Source: OMOG01 sp041485845
GTDB lineage: Bacteria > Acidobacteriota > Terriglobia > Bryobacterales > Bryobacteraceae
Length of the DNA stretch: 14,436 nucleotides
Assembly (NCBI GenBank): GCA_041485845.1
Contig: JBGPKH010000170.1
Span: 1 to 14,436, forward strand
Direction of reading: 5' to 3'
Shown here piece after piece: positions 1 to 7,639 of the stretch (the stretch's first letter is position 1; each line of letters begins with the position of its first letter). Below the pieces are notes generated by a model, which was given only the letters and a program-made list of their open reading frames with translations, ran no database searches and was not told the DNA's origin. The translations under genes and the position numbers were made by a program.

Positions 1-2
1 GG

Positions 3-518
3 CTCCGCAGCGTGGTCTCGGCGCAGGGGCCGGAACGGCTGGTCTACGATGCGGCCATCCGGCGATTTGCGGCCGGGCCTCCGTTGTGGCAACCGGCGGA
101 AGCAACGGCGCCGGTGAGACGGTTGACGATCGAGTTCCTGACGCCCTTGCGGATGCGGACGGAGGGCCGGTACAACAGCCGTCCGGACTTCGTGGCCATG
201 ACGCAAGCGTTGCTGCGGCGGATTCACCTGCTACGGGCGATTTACGGGGATGGGGAAGCGGACTCGGGATGGATGCACGGATTGCTGAGGCAGGCGGACC
301 AGGTGAAGACGGTGCGGTCGGATTTTCGGCTGTACGAGTGGGACCGGATGAGCGGGCGGCAGGGGAGGCGCGTGCAGATGGACGGTGTGATCGGGTCTTT
401 GGAAGCGGAGGGGGAATTGACGGAGCTGGCGGGGTGGTGGCGGATGGGGGAGTGGTTGAGTGTGGGGTCTGGGACGAGTATGGGGATGGGGCGGTATCGG
501 ATGGAGGCGGGGGAGTAG
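3..518 (+). CDS. cas6: Cas6 pre-crRNA processing endoribonuclease, C-terminal part (5' end outside window)
   Basis: Cas6 cuts the CRISPR transcript inside each repeat to release crRNAs. The frame is open from base 3, so the start and N-terminal ferredoxin-like fold lie before the window; the GTG at 12 is probably an internal Val codon. What is seen is the typical Cas6 C-terminal half: a strand reading LTIEFLTPLRMRTEG, a helix with LLRRIHLL, and a conserved end made of LAGWWRMGEWLSVGSG followed by the glycine-rich loop TSMGMGRYRM, which in this family contacts repeat RNA. Catalytic residues are usually N-terminal and cannot be judged. The TAG stop is followed two bases later by the cas10 ATG, so this is the first visible gene of the operon. 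Its expected substrate is the 37-bp repeat at 14059 onward. Confidence 0.85.
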   Translation, partial: LRSVVSAQGPERLVYDAAIRRFAAGPPLWQPAEATAPVRRLTIEFLTPLRMRTEGRYNSRPDFVAMTQALLRRIHLLRAIYGDGEADSGWMHGLLRQADQVKTVRSDFRLYEWDRMSGRQGRRVQMDGVIGSLEAEGELTELAGWWRMGEWLSVGSGTSMGMGRYRMEAGE

Positions 519-520
519 CG

Positions 521-1900
521 ATGGCGGACCAGTGGCTGGCGATCGTGGACGCGGACAAGATTCACGACTACGTGTTCTCGCCGCACGAATTGAAGCTGGT
601 GAAGGGCGGCAGCTTTCTGCAGTGGCGGCTCAACACGCTCGACTTGAAACGCAAAGTGCTCGAATCGCGAGGGCGGTTGGTCTCTGCCAGCGGGGGCACG
701 GTGGTGGCCAGGTTCGAAACCGCCGAACAGGCGCAGGGGTTTTGCCGAATTGCGGCCTCGGAGTTTCATCAAAAGACTTCTATTGCGACCGTGTCATCAG
801 CGGTCGAGCGGTTCCCCTCGGGCGAATGGAGTGAGGCCAAGTTGAAGCTGGATGCCCTGCTGGAATTGGATAAGTTTGGGAAAAGAGCGCCTTGTTTTCG
901 AGGAGCGGGCCCTTTCTGGGCCACCTGCCAGGCTTGCGGCATGCAATCCGCAGCCCATGCCTACTACCCTTCCGAAAAGAAGTGGATCTGCGACGCGTGC
1001 CGGTTTCGGAAGGAGGAGAGCGGGAAAGGACCGCGCTGGCTGCGTCCGTACCAAGTAGAGACATTCGAAGACATTGGAACTGCCGCAAAGCCGGAAAACT
1101 ACATGGCCTTTGTGTACGTAGATTTGGACCGGCTTGGCCGCTACATGCGGGACCACGGCACAACGCAGGAGAGGTGGAAGCGACTTAGCCGTGACGTCAA
1201 CAGCGCCATTGTGGCGTCGGTGGTGGCCGGCTGCGAGACGGTAAAGAAGGCGGAAGCTCCGGTACAGGTCCTGCTGGCGGGGGGAGACGATGCGATTGTG
1301 GTCCTTCCCGCCAACCACATCTTCCGATTCTTGCAGTCATTCAGCGAGCGGTATCGAATGCGCCGATTCTTGGCCGGCGACGCACCTCAGCCGACGTATT
1401 CGGCGGGTGTGGTGATGGCACACAGCCACTATCCGATCTTCGAATTCCGGCGGCTGGCGGAGGAGTTGCTGCGGTCGGCGAAGCAGATCGACCGTGAAGG
1501 TGAAAAGATTAAGCCGGCCTCAGTCGACTTTGCGATTCTGACGGCGTCCATGACCGACAGCGTATTGCGCGACCGCGACCGGTTGGTGAGGCGGACACTG
1601 GGGCCTCGGCGGACGGCGAGTCCCTATACGCTGGACGAGTTTCTGAGATTGGAGGAGCACGTCCGCCTGCTGAAGGACGAGGGCGTGCCCTCGGCCCAGG
1701 TGAGGCGCTTGTACCCCATGGTCTACCAGGGAGAGATGCAGGCGGAACTGGATTACCTGTACTTGTTGTCGCGGCTGCAGAAAAACCATCGGCAAGCCCT
1801 GCTGGACACCGTCGGACCGTGCTTGTGGAGGAACGGCCCGCACGGCAGCCGTGTGACGGAGGCGGCGGACCTCGTGGAAATCTGGCACTTCATCCAATGA
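521..1900 (+). CDS. cas10: Cas10, HD-less large subunit with intact GGDD cyclase palm
   Basis: Large subunit of the type III effector complex and probable cyclic oligoadenylate synthase. The 459-aa protein starts directly in the first palm domain (AIVDADKIHDYVFS, residues 7-20, then KLVKGGS). A zinc knuckle follows (Cys136, Cys139, Cys157, Cys160), then the second palm (YVDLDRLG at 199-206, GGDD at 254-257) and an alpha-helical C-terminal domain. The GGDD motif is intact, so ATP polymerisation is expected. There is no N-terminal HD nuclease and no room for one, because cas6 ends two bases upstream; Cas10 proteins with HD are usually 700-900 aa. The frame is open upstream to base 86, but that stretch overlaps cas6 and is low-complexity Gly/Asp/Ala, so ATG 521 is preferred. 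Its stop overlaps the next start (ATGA). Confidence 0.93.
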   Translation: MADQWLAIVDADKIHDYVFSPHELKLVKGGSFLQWRLNTLDLKRKVLESRGRLVSASGGTVVARFETAEQAQGFCRIAASEFHQKTSIATVSSAVERFPSGEWSEAKLKLDALLELDKFGKRAPCFRGAGPFWATCQACGMQSAAHAYYPSEKKWICDACRFRKEESGKGPRWLRPYQVETFEDIGTAAKPENYMAFVYVDLDRLGRYMRDHGTTQERWKRLSRDVNSAIVASVVAGCETVKKAEAPVQVLLAGGDDAIVVLPANHIFRFLQSFSERYRMRRFLAGDAPQPTYSAGVVMAHSHYPIFEFRRLAEELLRSAKQIDREGEKIKPASVDFAILTASMTDSVLRDRDRLVRRTLGPRRTASPYTLDEFLRLEEHVRLLKDEGVPSAQVRRLYPMVYQGEMQAELDYLYLLSRLQKNHRQALLDTVGPCLWRNGPHGSRVTEAADLVEIWHFIQ

Positions 1901-2496
1901 TGTGGAAACTGACGATTGACTTCGAAACGGCGGTTCACCACGGAAGCGGCTTTGGCTTATCGGGGGTAGTGGACCGCGCGGTGCTGCGGGACCGGAAGGG
2001 GCTGCCGTATCTGTCGGGGGCGGCATTGAAAGGAAAGTTCCGCTATGCGGCACTACGCATTCTGCGAGACCGGGGAGAGGGGTGTGGCCCGCCGGATCGG
2101 GAGATCTGCAAGGCGGACCCGTGGTGCGGGCTCTGCCGTGTGTTCGGGTCACCGATGCGCCCCGGCGCGGCAGTTTTCGAGGATGCGCACCCGTGCGAGC
2201 GCGATCTGCTGGAGGCGGCGATCCAGGGAGGGCGGTACGCGGTGCAGTCGCCGGAGGCGCAGGTCAGGACCACCACGGCAATCGACCGTCACAGCCGGAC
2301 GGTGCGCCGCGAGAGTCTCTTCAGCACGGAGACGATTGCGAGTTTTGTGCGATTCGAAGGGACGATCCAAGGAGACTTGGAGGAAGAGGATGTCGCCTTG
2401 CTGCGGCAGTGCGCGCGGCTGCTCGCTCACTTCGGAGGCGATTCTTCGCGTGGCCTGGGTTTCTGCCGCTATGAACTGTCGGAGGTGCAGGAATGA
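1897..2496 (+). CDS. Csm3-like Cas7 RAMP backbone subunit
   Basis: Probable crRNA-binding backbone subunit (Cas7 group, RAMP fold) of the effector complex, 199 aa. N-terminal residues 16-49 follow the Csm3 pattern: a glycine-rich turn GSGFGLSGVVD, then GLPYLSGAALKGKFR. Asp26 in VVDRAV sits where Csm3 carries the acidic residue that cleaves target RNA every six bases, so this is a candidate slicer. Cys63, Cys71, Cys77 and Cys80 form a probable zinc site next to CRVFGS, a common Cas7 element. The later TAIDR motif and the loop DSSRGLGF near the C-terminus are also typical. The start is ATG 1897, overlapping the cas10 stop as ATGA; a second ATG at 1900 is equally possible. There is no obvious ribosome site, suggesting translational coupling to cas10. 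Confidence 0.87.
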   Translation: MMWKLTIDFETAVHHGSGFGLSGVVDRAVLRDRKGLPYLSGAALKGKFRYAALRILRDRGEGCGPPDREICKADPWCGLCRVFGSPMRPGAAVFEDAHPCERDLLEAAIQGGRYAVQSPEAQVRTTTAIDRHSRTVRRESLFSTETIASFVRFEGTIQGDLEEEDVALLRQCARLLAHFGGDSSRGLGFCRYELSEVQE

Positions 2497-3644
2497 GATA
2501 CCGGGTATTCGCGACAGCGGAAACGCCATTCGCGATCTCGGTCCGGCGGGCGACTGGCAACGATCTGGACACGCAGAGGTTAATTCCCGGCACCGTGATC
2601 CGCGGTGCGTTAGCGGCGGCGTACCTGGCGGATCGCAAAGAAGCGGACGCTGGGTTCGATGCGTTGTTCCTACGGAAGCTGGTGCGATTCGGGGATCTGC
2701 GGATCGGGGACGCACGGCCATGGCCGCTTTCCGTGCGGCAGTGCGCCGCCAAGCCGGACGAACATGGCAAGATCGACAACCTACTGTGGGCGGGAGCAGG
2801 GAGAGTTTTACCCATCGAGTGCCCGGATTCCGAGGAAGATCGCCGGGACCGTTGGAAGCTGGAGCCGCCGAAAGGGTATTACCGGTTCAAACAGCCGGAC
2901 GCGAGCCGCGCACTTCAGTATTGCGAAGAGGAGGTGGGGTCGCGCCGGCTGGCTCACGCGGAAATCGACCCGCTGTTTCTAAAGGCCCGTCCGGGGCAAT
3001 TCCATTCCTCCCAAGTAGTGGACCAGGCGCAGGAATTCTCTGGTTTCTTCCATGCGCAGGGGGACGGAGAGGCGACCTTGCGGAGCCTGATTGGCGAGGG
3101 GCGCGATGTGTACGTGGGCCGAGGGCGCTCGCGCGGGCAGGGGCGGGTCCGGGTATCGATGTTCGAAGAAGCGGCGCGCAGTCCGGCCAGGATCCGGGAG
3201 AAGATCCAACGCATGAACCAGGTGGCGCGGCGTCTGGGAGGGAAGGAAGATAGCGTAGTTTTCAGTTGCACCCTGGATTCGGCGACGCTGCTGTACGACC
3301 GCTGGTTGCGGTCGCGGAGTTGTCTGGAAGCGCGGGACTTGGGGCTGGAGACGGACGATGACGAGAAGCGGTATCAGCGGATAGCACAGTATCAACGCAC
3401 GGCTGTAATCACGGGTTGGCACGCTAAGGGCGGGCTGCCGAAGACCGAGGCCGCCGCCATTGCGCCCGGATCGTGCTTCCTGTTCCGGCGCAACCGATGC
3501 GTGGAGCCGGAGACGGAGTATCAACGGCTTGCAGCCATCCTCGCCGGTTTGGAGGAACGCGGTGTCGGCGAGCGGCTGGACGAGGGCTTCGGCGAAGTAA
3601 CGTTCTGCCGGACTCTGCATTGTGAACTGGCAGGTGAACCATGA
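2493..3644 (+). CDS. csx10: Csx10-like RAMP protein (type III-D Cas5-group subunit)
   Basis: A 383-aa RAMP protein. Csx10 is the Cas5-group subunit of subtype III-D and is expected to cap the crRNA 5' tag. The N-terminus YRVFATAETPFAISV is a RAMP ferredoxin-like strand and helix, and LIPGTVIRGALAAAYL (residues 30-45) matches the Csx10 form of the RAMP entry motif. A basic glycine-rich loop GRGRSRGQGRVRV lies at about residues 209-221, and the C-terminus has GERLDEGFGEVTFC, a second glycine-type loop. The length fits the family, usually about 350-450 aa. It overlaps both neighbours by four bases (ATGA). This gene is the main reason for assigning III-D; the alternative is another large divergent Cas7/Cas5 RAMP. 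Confidence 0.78.
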   Translation: MRYRVFATAETPFAISVRRATGNDLDTQRLIPGTVIRGALAAAYLADRKEADAGFDALFLRKLVRFGDLRIGDARPWPLSVRQCAAKPDEHGKIDNLLWAGAGRVLPIECPDSEEDRRDRWKLEPPKGYYRFKQPDASRALQYCEEEVGSRRLAHAEIDPLFLKARPGQFHSSQVVDQAQEFSGFFHAQGDGEATLRSLIGEGRDVYVGRGRSRGQGRVRVSMFEEAARSPARIREKIQRMNQVARRLGGKEDSVVFSCTLDSATLLYDRWLRSRSCLEARDLGLETDDDEKRYQRIAQYQRTAVITGWHAKGGLPKTEAAAIAPGSCFLFRRNRCVEPETEYQRLAAILAGLEERGVGERLDEGFGEVTFCRTLHCELAGEP

Positions 3645-4141
3645 CGAAGGCCGAACGGACTCAGGCGATTCTGAAATCGGTGGAATGGTGGGATCCCGAG
3701 GTGGTGGTGGGCGAGGCGCGGGATTTTTTCCAGGGCTGGAAGACACAAGCATTGCGGATTGCCGCCAGCCAATGGGGAGCCGTCCATCGGGTGGGGGCGG
3801 GCCGCCAGGGATACAGCGAGTTTGTCGAGGCGTGGGAGGAGTTCCTTTGGGGCCCCAGGGGTCGCGACGGCGAGCGCCACGGCGGCGTAGTGGATCGGGA
3901 CAAGAGTCACCGCGGTTGGGGGCAGCCCAAGCTGGCCGAAGATCTGGCAATGGCAATCGGTCGGGCCACCGAGCCGCGTGCGTCGCAAAGAATGGAGCGG
4001 TTCGAGGCGGAAGCTCGGGAGCTTGGCGCCAAGACCGCGGAACAGTTACGGGAGTGGCGGCGCCTCCGCCAAGCGCGGCTGTTCGTGGATTCGCTGGTGA
4101 CCTTGGTGCGAACCGAACTGAAAGCGAGAGAGAAGTCATGA
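3641..4141 (+). CDS. Small helical protein, probable Cas11 (Csm2-like) small subunit
   Basis: A 166-aa, charged, apparently all-helical protein with no RAMP motif, membrane segment or signal peptide. It has aromatic patches (SVEWWDPEVVV, FVEAWEEFLWGP) and an amphipathic Arg/Glu-rich C-terminal half with RLRQARLFVDSLVTLVRTEL near the end. In type III loci a small helical protein between RAMP genes is usually the Cas11 subunit, which lines the complex beside the target RNA. That function is inferred from position, size and composition, because Cas11 proteins are too divergent to recognise by eye. It overlaps csx10 upstream and the Csx7-like gene downstream by four bases each (ATGA), so it is made stoichiometrically with core subunits. 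An alternative is an uncharacterised III-D accessory protein. Confidence 0.6.
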   Translation: MTKAERTQAILKSVEWWDPEVVVGEARDFFQGWKTQALRIAASQWGAVHRVGAGRQGYSEFVEAWEEFLWGPRGRDGERHGGVVDRDKSHRGWGQPKLAEDLAMAIGRATEPRASQRMERFEAEARELGAKTAEQLREWRRLRQARLFVDSLVTLVRTELKAREKS

Positions 4142-4983
4142 ACACCTTTGTGGAACTGAAGAACCGCTACATCGTGCGGGGCCTCCTGCGGGGAGAGGAG
4201 GGTCTGCACATTGGCACGGGGATACCGGGCACGGACACCGATGCGCCGTTCATTCGCGAAGGAGAGCGGCCGTTTCTGCCGGGATCGTCGCTGCGTGGAG
4301 CAATGCGGTCACTGGTGGAGCGGCTAGTTCGTTCCTTGTGGGGACCGGGCGCTTGCTGCGCGCTGTTCTGCGACCCGGAAGCGGGTAACGACTGCTGGGC
4401 GGGCAACGAAAAGATCCGGAAGCGTGCGGAGCAGGCCACGCCGGACGGCGAGGAGTTGCGGAAGGAGTTGGCGACGGGCCATGGAAAACTCTGCGTGGTT
4501 TGCCAGCTCTTCGGTTCGACGCTGATGGCCGCGCGTCTAAAGGTGACGGACGCGCGCCTGCGGGAAGACGCCCGCTCGAAGCAGTACCCAATTCCCGTGC
4601 GGCGCGACGGGGTGGGGATCGACCGCGACACGGAGACGGCGAAGGAACAGATCAAGTACGATTTCGAGGTTCTGGATCGAGGCTGCGAATTCGATTTCGC
4701 GCTCCACCTGGAAAATGCCAGCGATCACGATCTGGCCCTGCTCTTCGTGCTGCTGAAGGAGATGGAACGAGGCCTGGAGGTCGGGGGTAAGAAGGCACGC
4801 GGGTTGGGGATGGTGAAGTTGACGTCCTACTCGGTGGAGTACTTCGACGAGCGATGGGAACTGGCGAAGTACCTGGCTGAGGGGCTCGCGAAAGAAGGAA
4901 AGGACGCATTCGAAAGGCGACTCCGTGGAAAATTCGAGGCGCTTGCAAAGGCAGGGGGACCGAATGGACTCGCGGCAGTATGA
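4138..4983 (+). CDS. Csx7/Csm3-like Cas7 RAMP subunit
   Basis: A 281-aa Cas7-group RAMP resembling the SSO1426/Csx7 family. A glycine-rich strand HIGTGIPGTDTDAPFIREG is followed by FLPGSSLRGAMRSL (residues 46-59), the canonical RAMP entry motif. Asp35, just before APF, aligns with the catalytic Asp of Csm3, so target-RNA cleavage is plausible. Cysteines at 73, 74, 78, 86, 119 and 122 surround CQLFGS and suggest a structural zinc site. IDRDTETAK (161-169) and GGKKARGLG (216-224) match the Cas7 mid-region and C-terminal RNA-binding loop. The last 40 or so residues are a charged helical extension. ATG 4138 overlaps the previous stop as ATGA, and the 3' end overlaps the SIR2 gene by 20 bases. Confidence 0.85.
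   Translation: MNTFVELKNRYIVRGLLRGEEGLHIGTGIPGTDTDAPFIREGERPFLPGSSLRGAMRSLVERLVRSLWGPGACCALFCDPEAGNDCWAGNEKIRKRAEQATPDGEELRKELATGHGKLCVVCQLFGSTLMAARLKVTDARLREDARSKQYPIPVRRDGVGIDRDTETAKEQIKYDFEVLDRGCEFDFALHLENASDHDLALLFVLLKEMERGLEVGGKKARGLGMVKLTSYSVEYFDERWELAKYLAEGLAKEGKDAFERRLRGKFEALAKAGGPNGLAAV
4953..4959 (+). promoter_or_regulatory. Ribosome binding site of the SIR2 gene
   Basis: A purine run AGGGGGA lies four bases before ATG 4964, inside the 3' end of the Csx7-like gene. It supports ATG 4964 over the upstream in-frame ATG at 4925, which would add 13 residues rich in Arg and Gln that do not resemble a SIR2 N-terminus. Confidence 0.55.
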
Positions 4984-5893
4984 ACCGATCGTGGACCGAT
5001 TGAAGTCAGGAAACCTGATTCCGTTTCTCGGCGCCGGCGTGTGTATGGTGGGGCGTCACCCAGGGGAGAGATGGGGGCCCGGAAAGGGCTTCTTGCCGAG
5101 CGGGTCAGAACTAGCGGAGGAACTCTCTGGCATGGTGGGCTTGCCCGGTGAGACGCGATTGGACCGAGTCGCTCAGCAGGCGTTCAACGGAACGGACCCA
5201 TCTCTCTTTCAGCAGAAGCTCCGGGAGTTCCTTGGAGTGAACTGCAAACCGAATGGCTTGCACGAACTCCTTGCCGACCTATCGTCGCACATCCGACTGT
5301 TTGTGACGACAAACTACGACACTATGCTGGAGCGCGCATTAAACCTGTGCCGAACTCCATATGTGCGGGTTTTCCATGCGCCGGACAACAAGATGGGGGC
5401 GACCTACTTCGGGTGGACCGAATCAAGCAATGGCGCGGTGCAACTGCGGACGGATGATGAGATCGCGCGTGAAGAGTTTGGCAAACGGACGGTTGTCTTC
5501 AAAATGCACGGCACCTTGTTCGACGAGGCTCCCGAGGATGGGGATTATGGTTTCGTAATCACGGAAGACGACTACACGGAATTCCTTTCCCGCATGCCAA
5601 TACCGCGAGCGTTCTTTCCGCAACTGGTCAAGAGTTCGTTTCTGTTTCTGGGTTGCAGCCTGGAAGATCCGGACTTACGCGTATTGCTTCGGATGGTCAG
5701 CAAGCACCGAGGGGTAGTCCGTTCGTGGGCCATCCAGCGCCGGCCCACTGAGCGGAAGAAGCAGAAGGATCGCGCGGTTTGGGATGTGAATCAAAAGCTT
5801 TGGGAAGAGCGCAAGGTTCAAGTACTGGACGTTGATATTACTGAGTTCGCAACAGAGTTCGGGAAGCAAGCGAAAGAGGCATTGAGGCCATAG
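4964..5893 (+). CDS. SIR2-family protein, probable NAD+-hydrolysing defence effector
   Basis: A 309-aa SIR2-like (SIR2_2 type) protein, the fold that in Avs, DSR, Thoeris ThsA and pAgo systems destroys NAD+ to stop phage growth. Conserved elements appear in order: LIPFLGAGV (18-26, dinucleotide-binding GAG), FVTTNYDTMLERAL (113-126, with the TNYD motif), VFKMHGTL (178-185, His182 the likely catalytic residue) and FLGCSLEDPDL (228-238, the GxSxxDP motif). No CARF, SAVED, TIR or membrane segment is seen, so its trigger must be another protein. There is no four-cysteine zinc site as in deacetylase sirtuins. It overlaps the Csx7-like gene by 20 bases and is followed three bases later by the STAND gene. 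Three 60-base lines counted here are 48-52% GC, below the cas genes, suggesting recent acquisition. NADase activity is inferred from family; a role in this CRISPR response is inferred from position. Confidence 0.88.
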   Translation: MDSRQYEPIVDRLKSGNLIPFLGAGVCMVGRHPGERWGPGKGFLPSGSELAEELSGMVGLPGETRLDRVAQQAFNGTDPSLFQQKLREFLGVNCKPNGLHELLADLSSHIRLFVTTNYDTMLERALNLCRTPYVRVFHAPDNKMGATYFGWTESSNGAVQLRTDDEIAREEFGKRTVVFKMHGTLFDEAPEDGDYGFVITEDDYTEFLSRMPIPRAFFPQLVKSSFLFLGCSLEDPDLRVLLRMVSKHRGVVRSWAIQRRPTERKKQKDRAVWDVNQKLWEERKVQVLDVDITEFATEFGKQAKEALRP

Positions 5894-5896
5894 TGA

Positions 5897-7639
5897 ATGA
5901 TCGAGAAGCCGTACCTGGGACTTAAGACTTTCGAAAAGGAACACGCGCCGATTTTCAAAGGCCGAGGCGCGGAGGTGAACTTAATCGTGGCGAATCTCTA
6001 CGCTGCACCGGTGACCATCCTCTACGGCCCGGCCGGCGTTGGAAAAAGCTCGATTCTTCAGGCCGGAGTCGTTCCCGCACTGGAGAACCTGGGCGCGAGG
6101 CCCGTCTACTTCCGGAAGTGGACCAAGGACTGGCGGAAGGAACTGCGGCTTACTTGTTTGGGCCAAACGGACACGAGCAGCGTGGAGAGTTGGACCGATT
6201 TCGATTCGTTCCTGAAGGACGTCTGCAGAACCAAACTACCGGTTGTGATGCTGGATCAGTTCGAGGACTACCTCGACCTGAAACCGGAAATCGCCGGGCG
6301 ATTCGACGACGAACTCGCCCGAGCCATCAGGCTGCCAGACGTAAGGGCGACATTTCTATTGGGTATCCGCGAGGACCGGTTGGCGGATCTGGACCGGCTG
6401 AAAGCGAAGGTACCGAAACTGTTCGGTAGCACCGTACGGCTCGGCCTCCTTGATGAGAAGGCAGCCAGGGAGGCGATTACCGGGCCCTTGACCCTGCCGG
6501 AGTTCAACGCGAGATGGGAACCGGAACTGGTGAACGATTTCATCCAGGACCACGCGAACCCAGATCGAACCCGGCCGATACAGATCTGGCCAGTCGAGGT
6601 TCAGATCGTGTTTGACCAAATCTGGCTGAAAGCGCAGGGCCAGCCCGCGATTAAGCTCCTCGCGGAAAGTTACAGGAAAGGCGGCGACGCGATCTATAAC
6701 TTCGTGCAGCCGCTAATCCCAGCGGGCAGAACGGCACGACTCATCCTGGAAGATCTGGTGCCGGGCAGCGGACACCGGACGACGCGGACACTTCCTGACT
6801 TGTTGAAACACGGGCGGAGCCCGGAAGTGGAATATACTCTCGGGGAGCTGTGCAAACAGAAGATCCTTCGGATGGACCCCCGGGGTGGGTACACCGTCAA
6901 CCATGACGTAATCCAAGACTCGGTGAGAAGGTGGTGTAGCAAGGCTTTGAAGGATGAATTAGTCCCAGGGAGTGAGGAAACGAACGTTGGACAAAGAACA
7001 AGCGACAGGCTCCAAGAAATGGAACGAGCCGTAAAGAGGGCGGAGGGCGCCAGCCGCACGGCAGCGGTTCGTGAACGGGCAGCGCGGGCGTTGCTCCTTC
7101 TTGCACACGATCAGCAGCGCTCTATCAAGCTGGCGCTCGAAGCACTCGAAGCCATCAAGTCCAGCGACGATGCGGATAGCGATGCCGGAGACTACCTGTT
7201 CCGCTACCTGGTGCAGACCGGGGAAATCAGTGATGTCCGAACGGCAGAGGCACCAGGGCAGCGGGCTGAAATCAAGGACGATGGGTCGATCGATGTCCTG
7301 GATGTCGGGGCCGGCGGCAGTCGTCTGCGGAGGGCTATCCAAAGCGTCGGTGCCCGTGTCGCGGGGATTGTGATGAGCCCTGACGGGAGCCGCTTGGCCG
7401 CTAAGTTGGCGACCGGGGAAGTTCGGGTCTGGGACCTTCGCACGGGTAAGGAAATGTGGGCCGGTGAATCGGGAGCGACGCCGCTGGGAGTCGCTGAGAT
7501 CCGAGAGATTCTCCATCGCGTCCGTTCGGTTGTCGGGCTGCCGGCGCCGGCTGTTCCGGTGCCAGCAACCGAGCCGGAGATCCCGTTTTTGGCTTTGGAA
7601 AACCAGGAGGCGTTTCATGTTGATGCAATCCGTGAATGA
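5897..7639 (+). CDS. nSTAND1-like NTPase with a short C-terminal WD40-like remnant
   Basis: A 580-aa STAND-class P-loop NTPase. The N-terminus PYLGLKTFEKEHAPIFKGRG matches the lead-in of nSTAND1 proteins. The Walker A motif GPAGVGKSS is at 44-52, the Walker B VVMLDQFEDY at 116-125 and a sensor-like GIREDRLADL at 156-165. A winged-helix-like region follows, ending near NHDVIQDSVRRWC (335-347), then a long charged helical linker (about 370-425, rich in Ala, Glu and Arg). At 487-521 one WD40-like unit is recognisable (MSPDGSRLA, then VRVWDLRTGKEMW). Relatives usually carry a full propeller of many WD repeats; here it is cut to about one blade plus a Pro/Ala-rich tail. Such proteins normally sense a ligand and oligomerise to switch on an attached effector. 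The adjacent SIR2 protein is the obvious effector in trans. The 3' end overlaps the next gene by 23 bases, with a strong ribosome site for that gene, so the truncation looks settled. Confidence 0.85.
   Translation: MIEKPYLGLKTFEKEHAPIFKGRGAEVNLIVANLYAAPVTILYGPAGVGKSSILQAGVVPALENLGARPVYFRKWTKDWRKELRLTCLGQTDTSSVESWTDFDSFLKDVCRTKLPVVMLDQFEDYLDLKPEIAGRFDDELARAIRLPDVRATFLLGIREDRLADLDRLKAKVPKLFGSTVRLGLLDEKAAREAITGPLTLPEFNARWEPELVNDFIQDHANPDRTRPIQIWPVEVQIVFDQIWLKAQGQPAIKLLAESYRKGGDAIYNFVQPLIPAGRTARLILEDLVPGSGHRTTRTLPDLLKHGRSPEVEYTLGELCKQKILRMDPRGGYTVNHDVIQDSVRRWCSKALKDELVPGSEETNVGQRTSDRLQEMERAVKRAEGASRTAAVRERAARALLLLAHDQQRSIKLALEALEAIKSSDDADSDAGDYLFRYLVQTGEISDVRTAEAPGQRAEIKDDGSIDVLDVGAGGSRLRRAIQSVGARVAGIVMSPDGSRLAAKLATGEVRVWDLRTGKEMWAGESGATPLGVAEIREILHRVRSVVGLPAPAVPVPATEPEIPFLALENQEAFHVDAIRE
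7605..7610 (+). promoter_or_regulatory. Strong ribosome binding site inside the STAND gene 3' end
   Basis: AGGAGG lies six bases before ATG 7617. It decides the start of the downstream Cas7-like gene, favouring ATG 7617 over the in-frame ATG at 7623. It lets core-complex translation restart independently after the inserted SIR2/STAND pair. Confidence 0.75.

Noticed and set aside
86..520. N-terminal extension of Cas10 in the open frame upstream of ATG 521
   Set aside because: It would overlap cas6 and reads as Gly/Asp/Ala-rich low complexity with no HD motif; ATG 521 begins exactly at the palm domain.
2045..3253. 402-codon + strand frame across the first cas7-like gene and csx10
   Set aside because: It is an Arg/Gly-rich out-of-frame shadow; the overlapping frames carry clear RAMP motifs and ATGA junctions.
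2979..4145. 388-codon open frame on the - strand over csx10 and the small-subunit gene
   Set aside because: It is Pro/Arg-rich low-complexity translation antisense to coupled cas genes, with no domain and no start signal.
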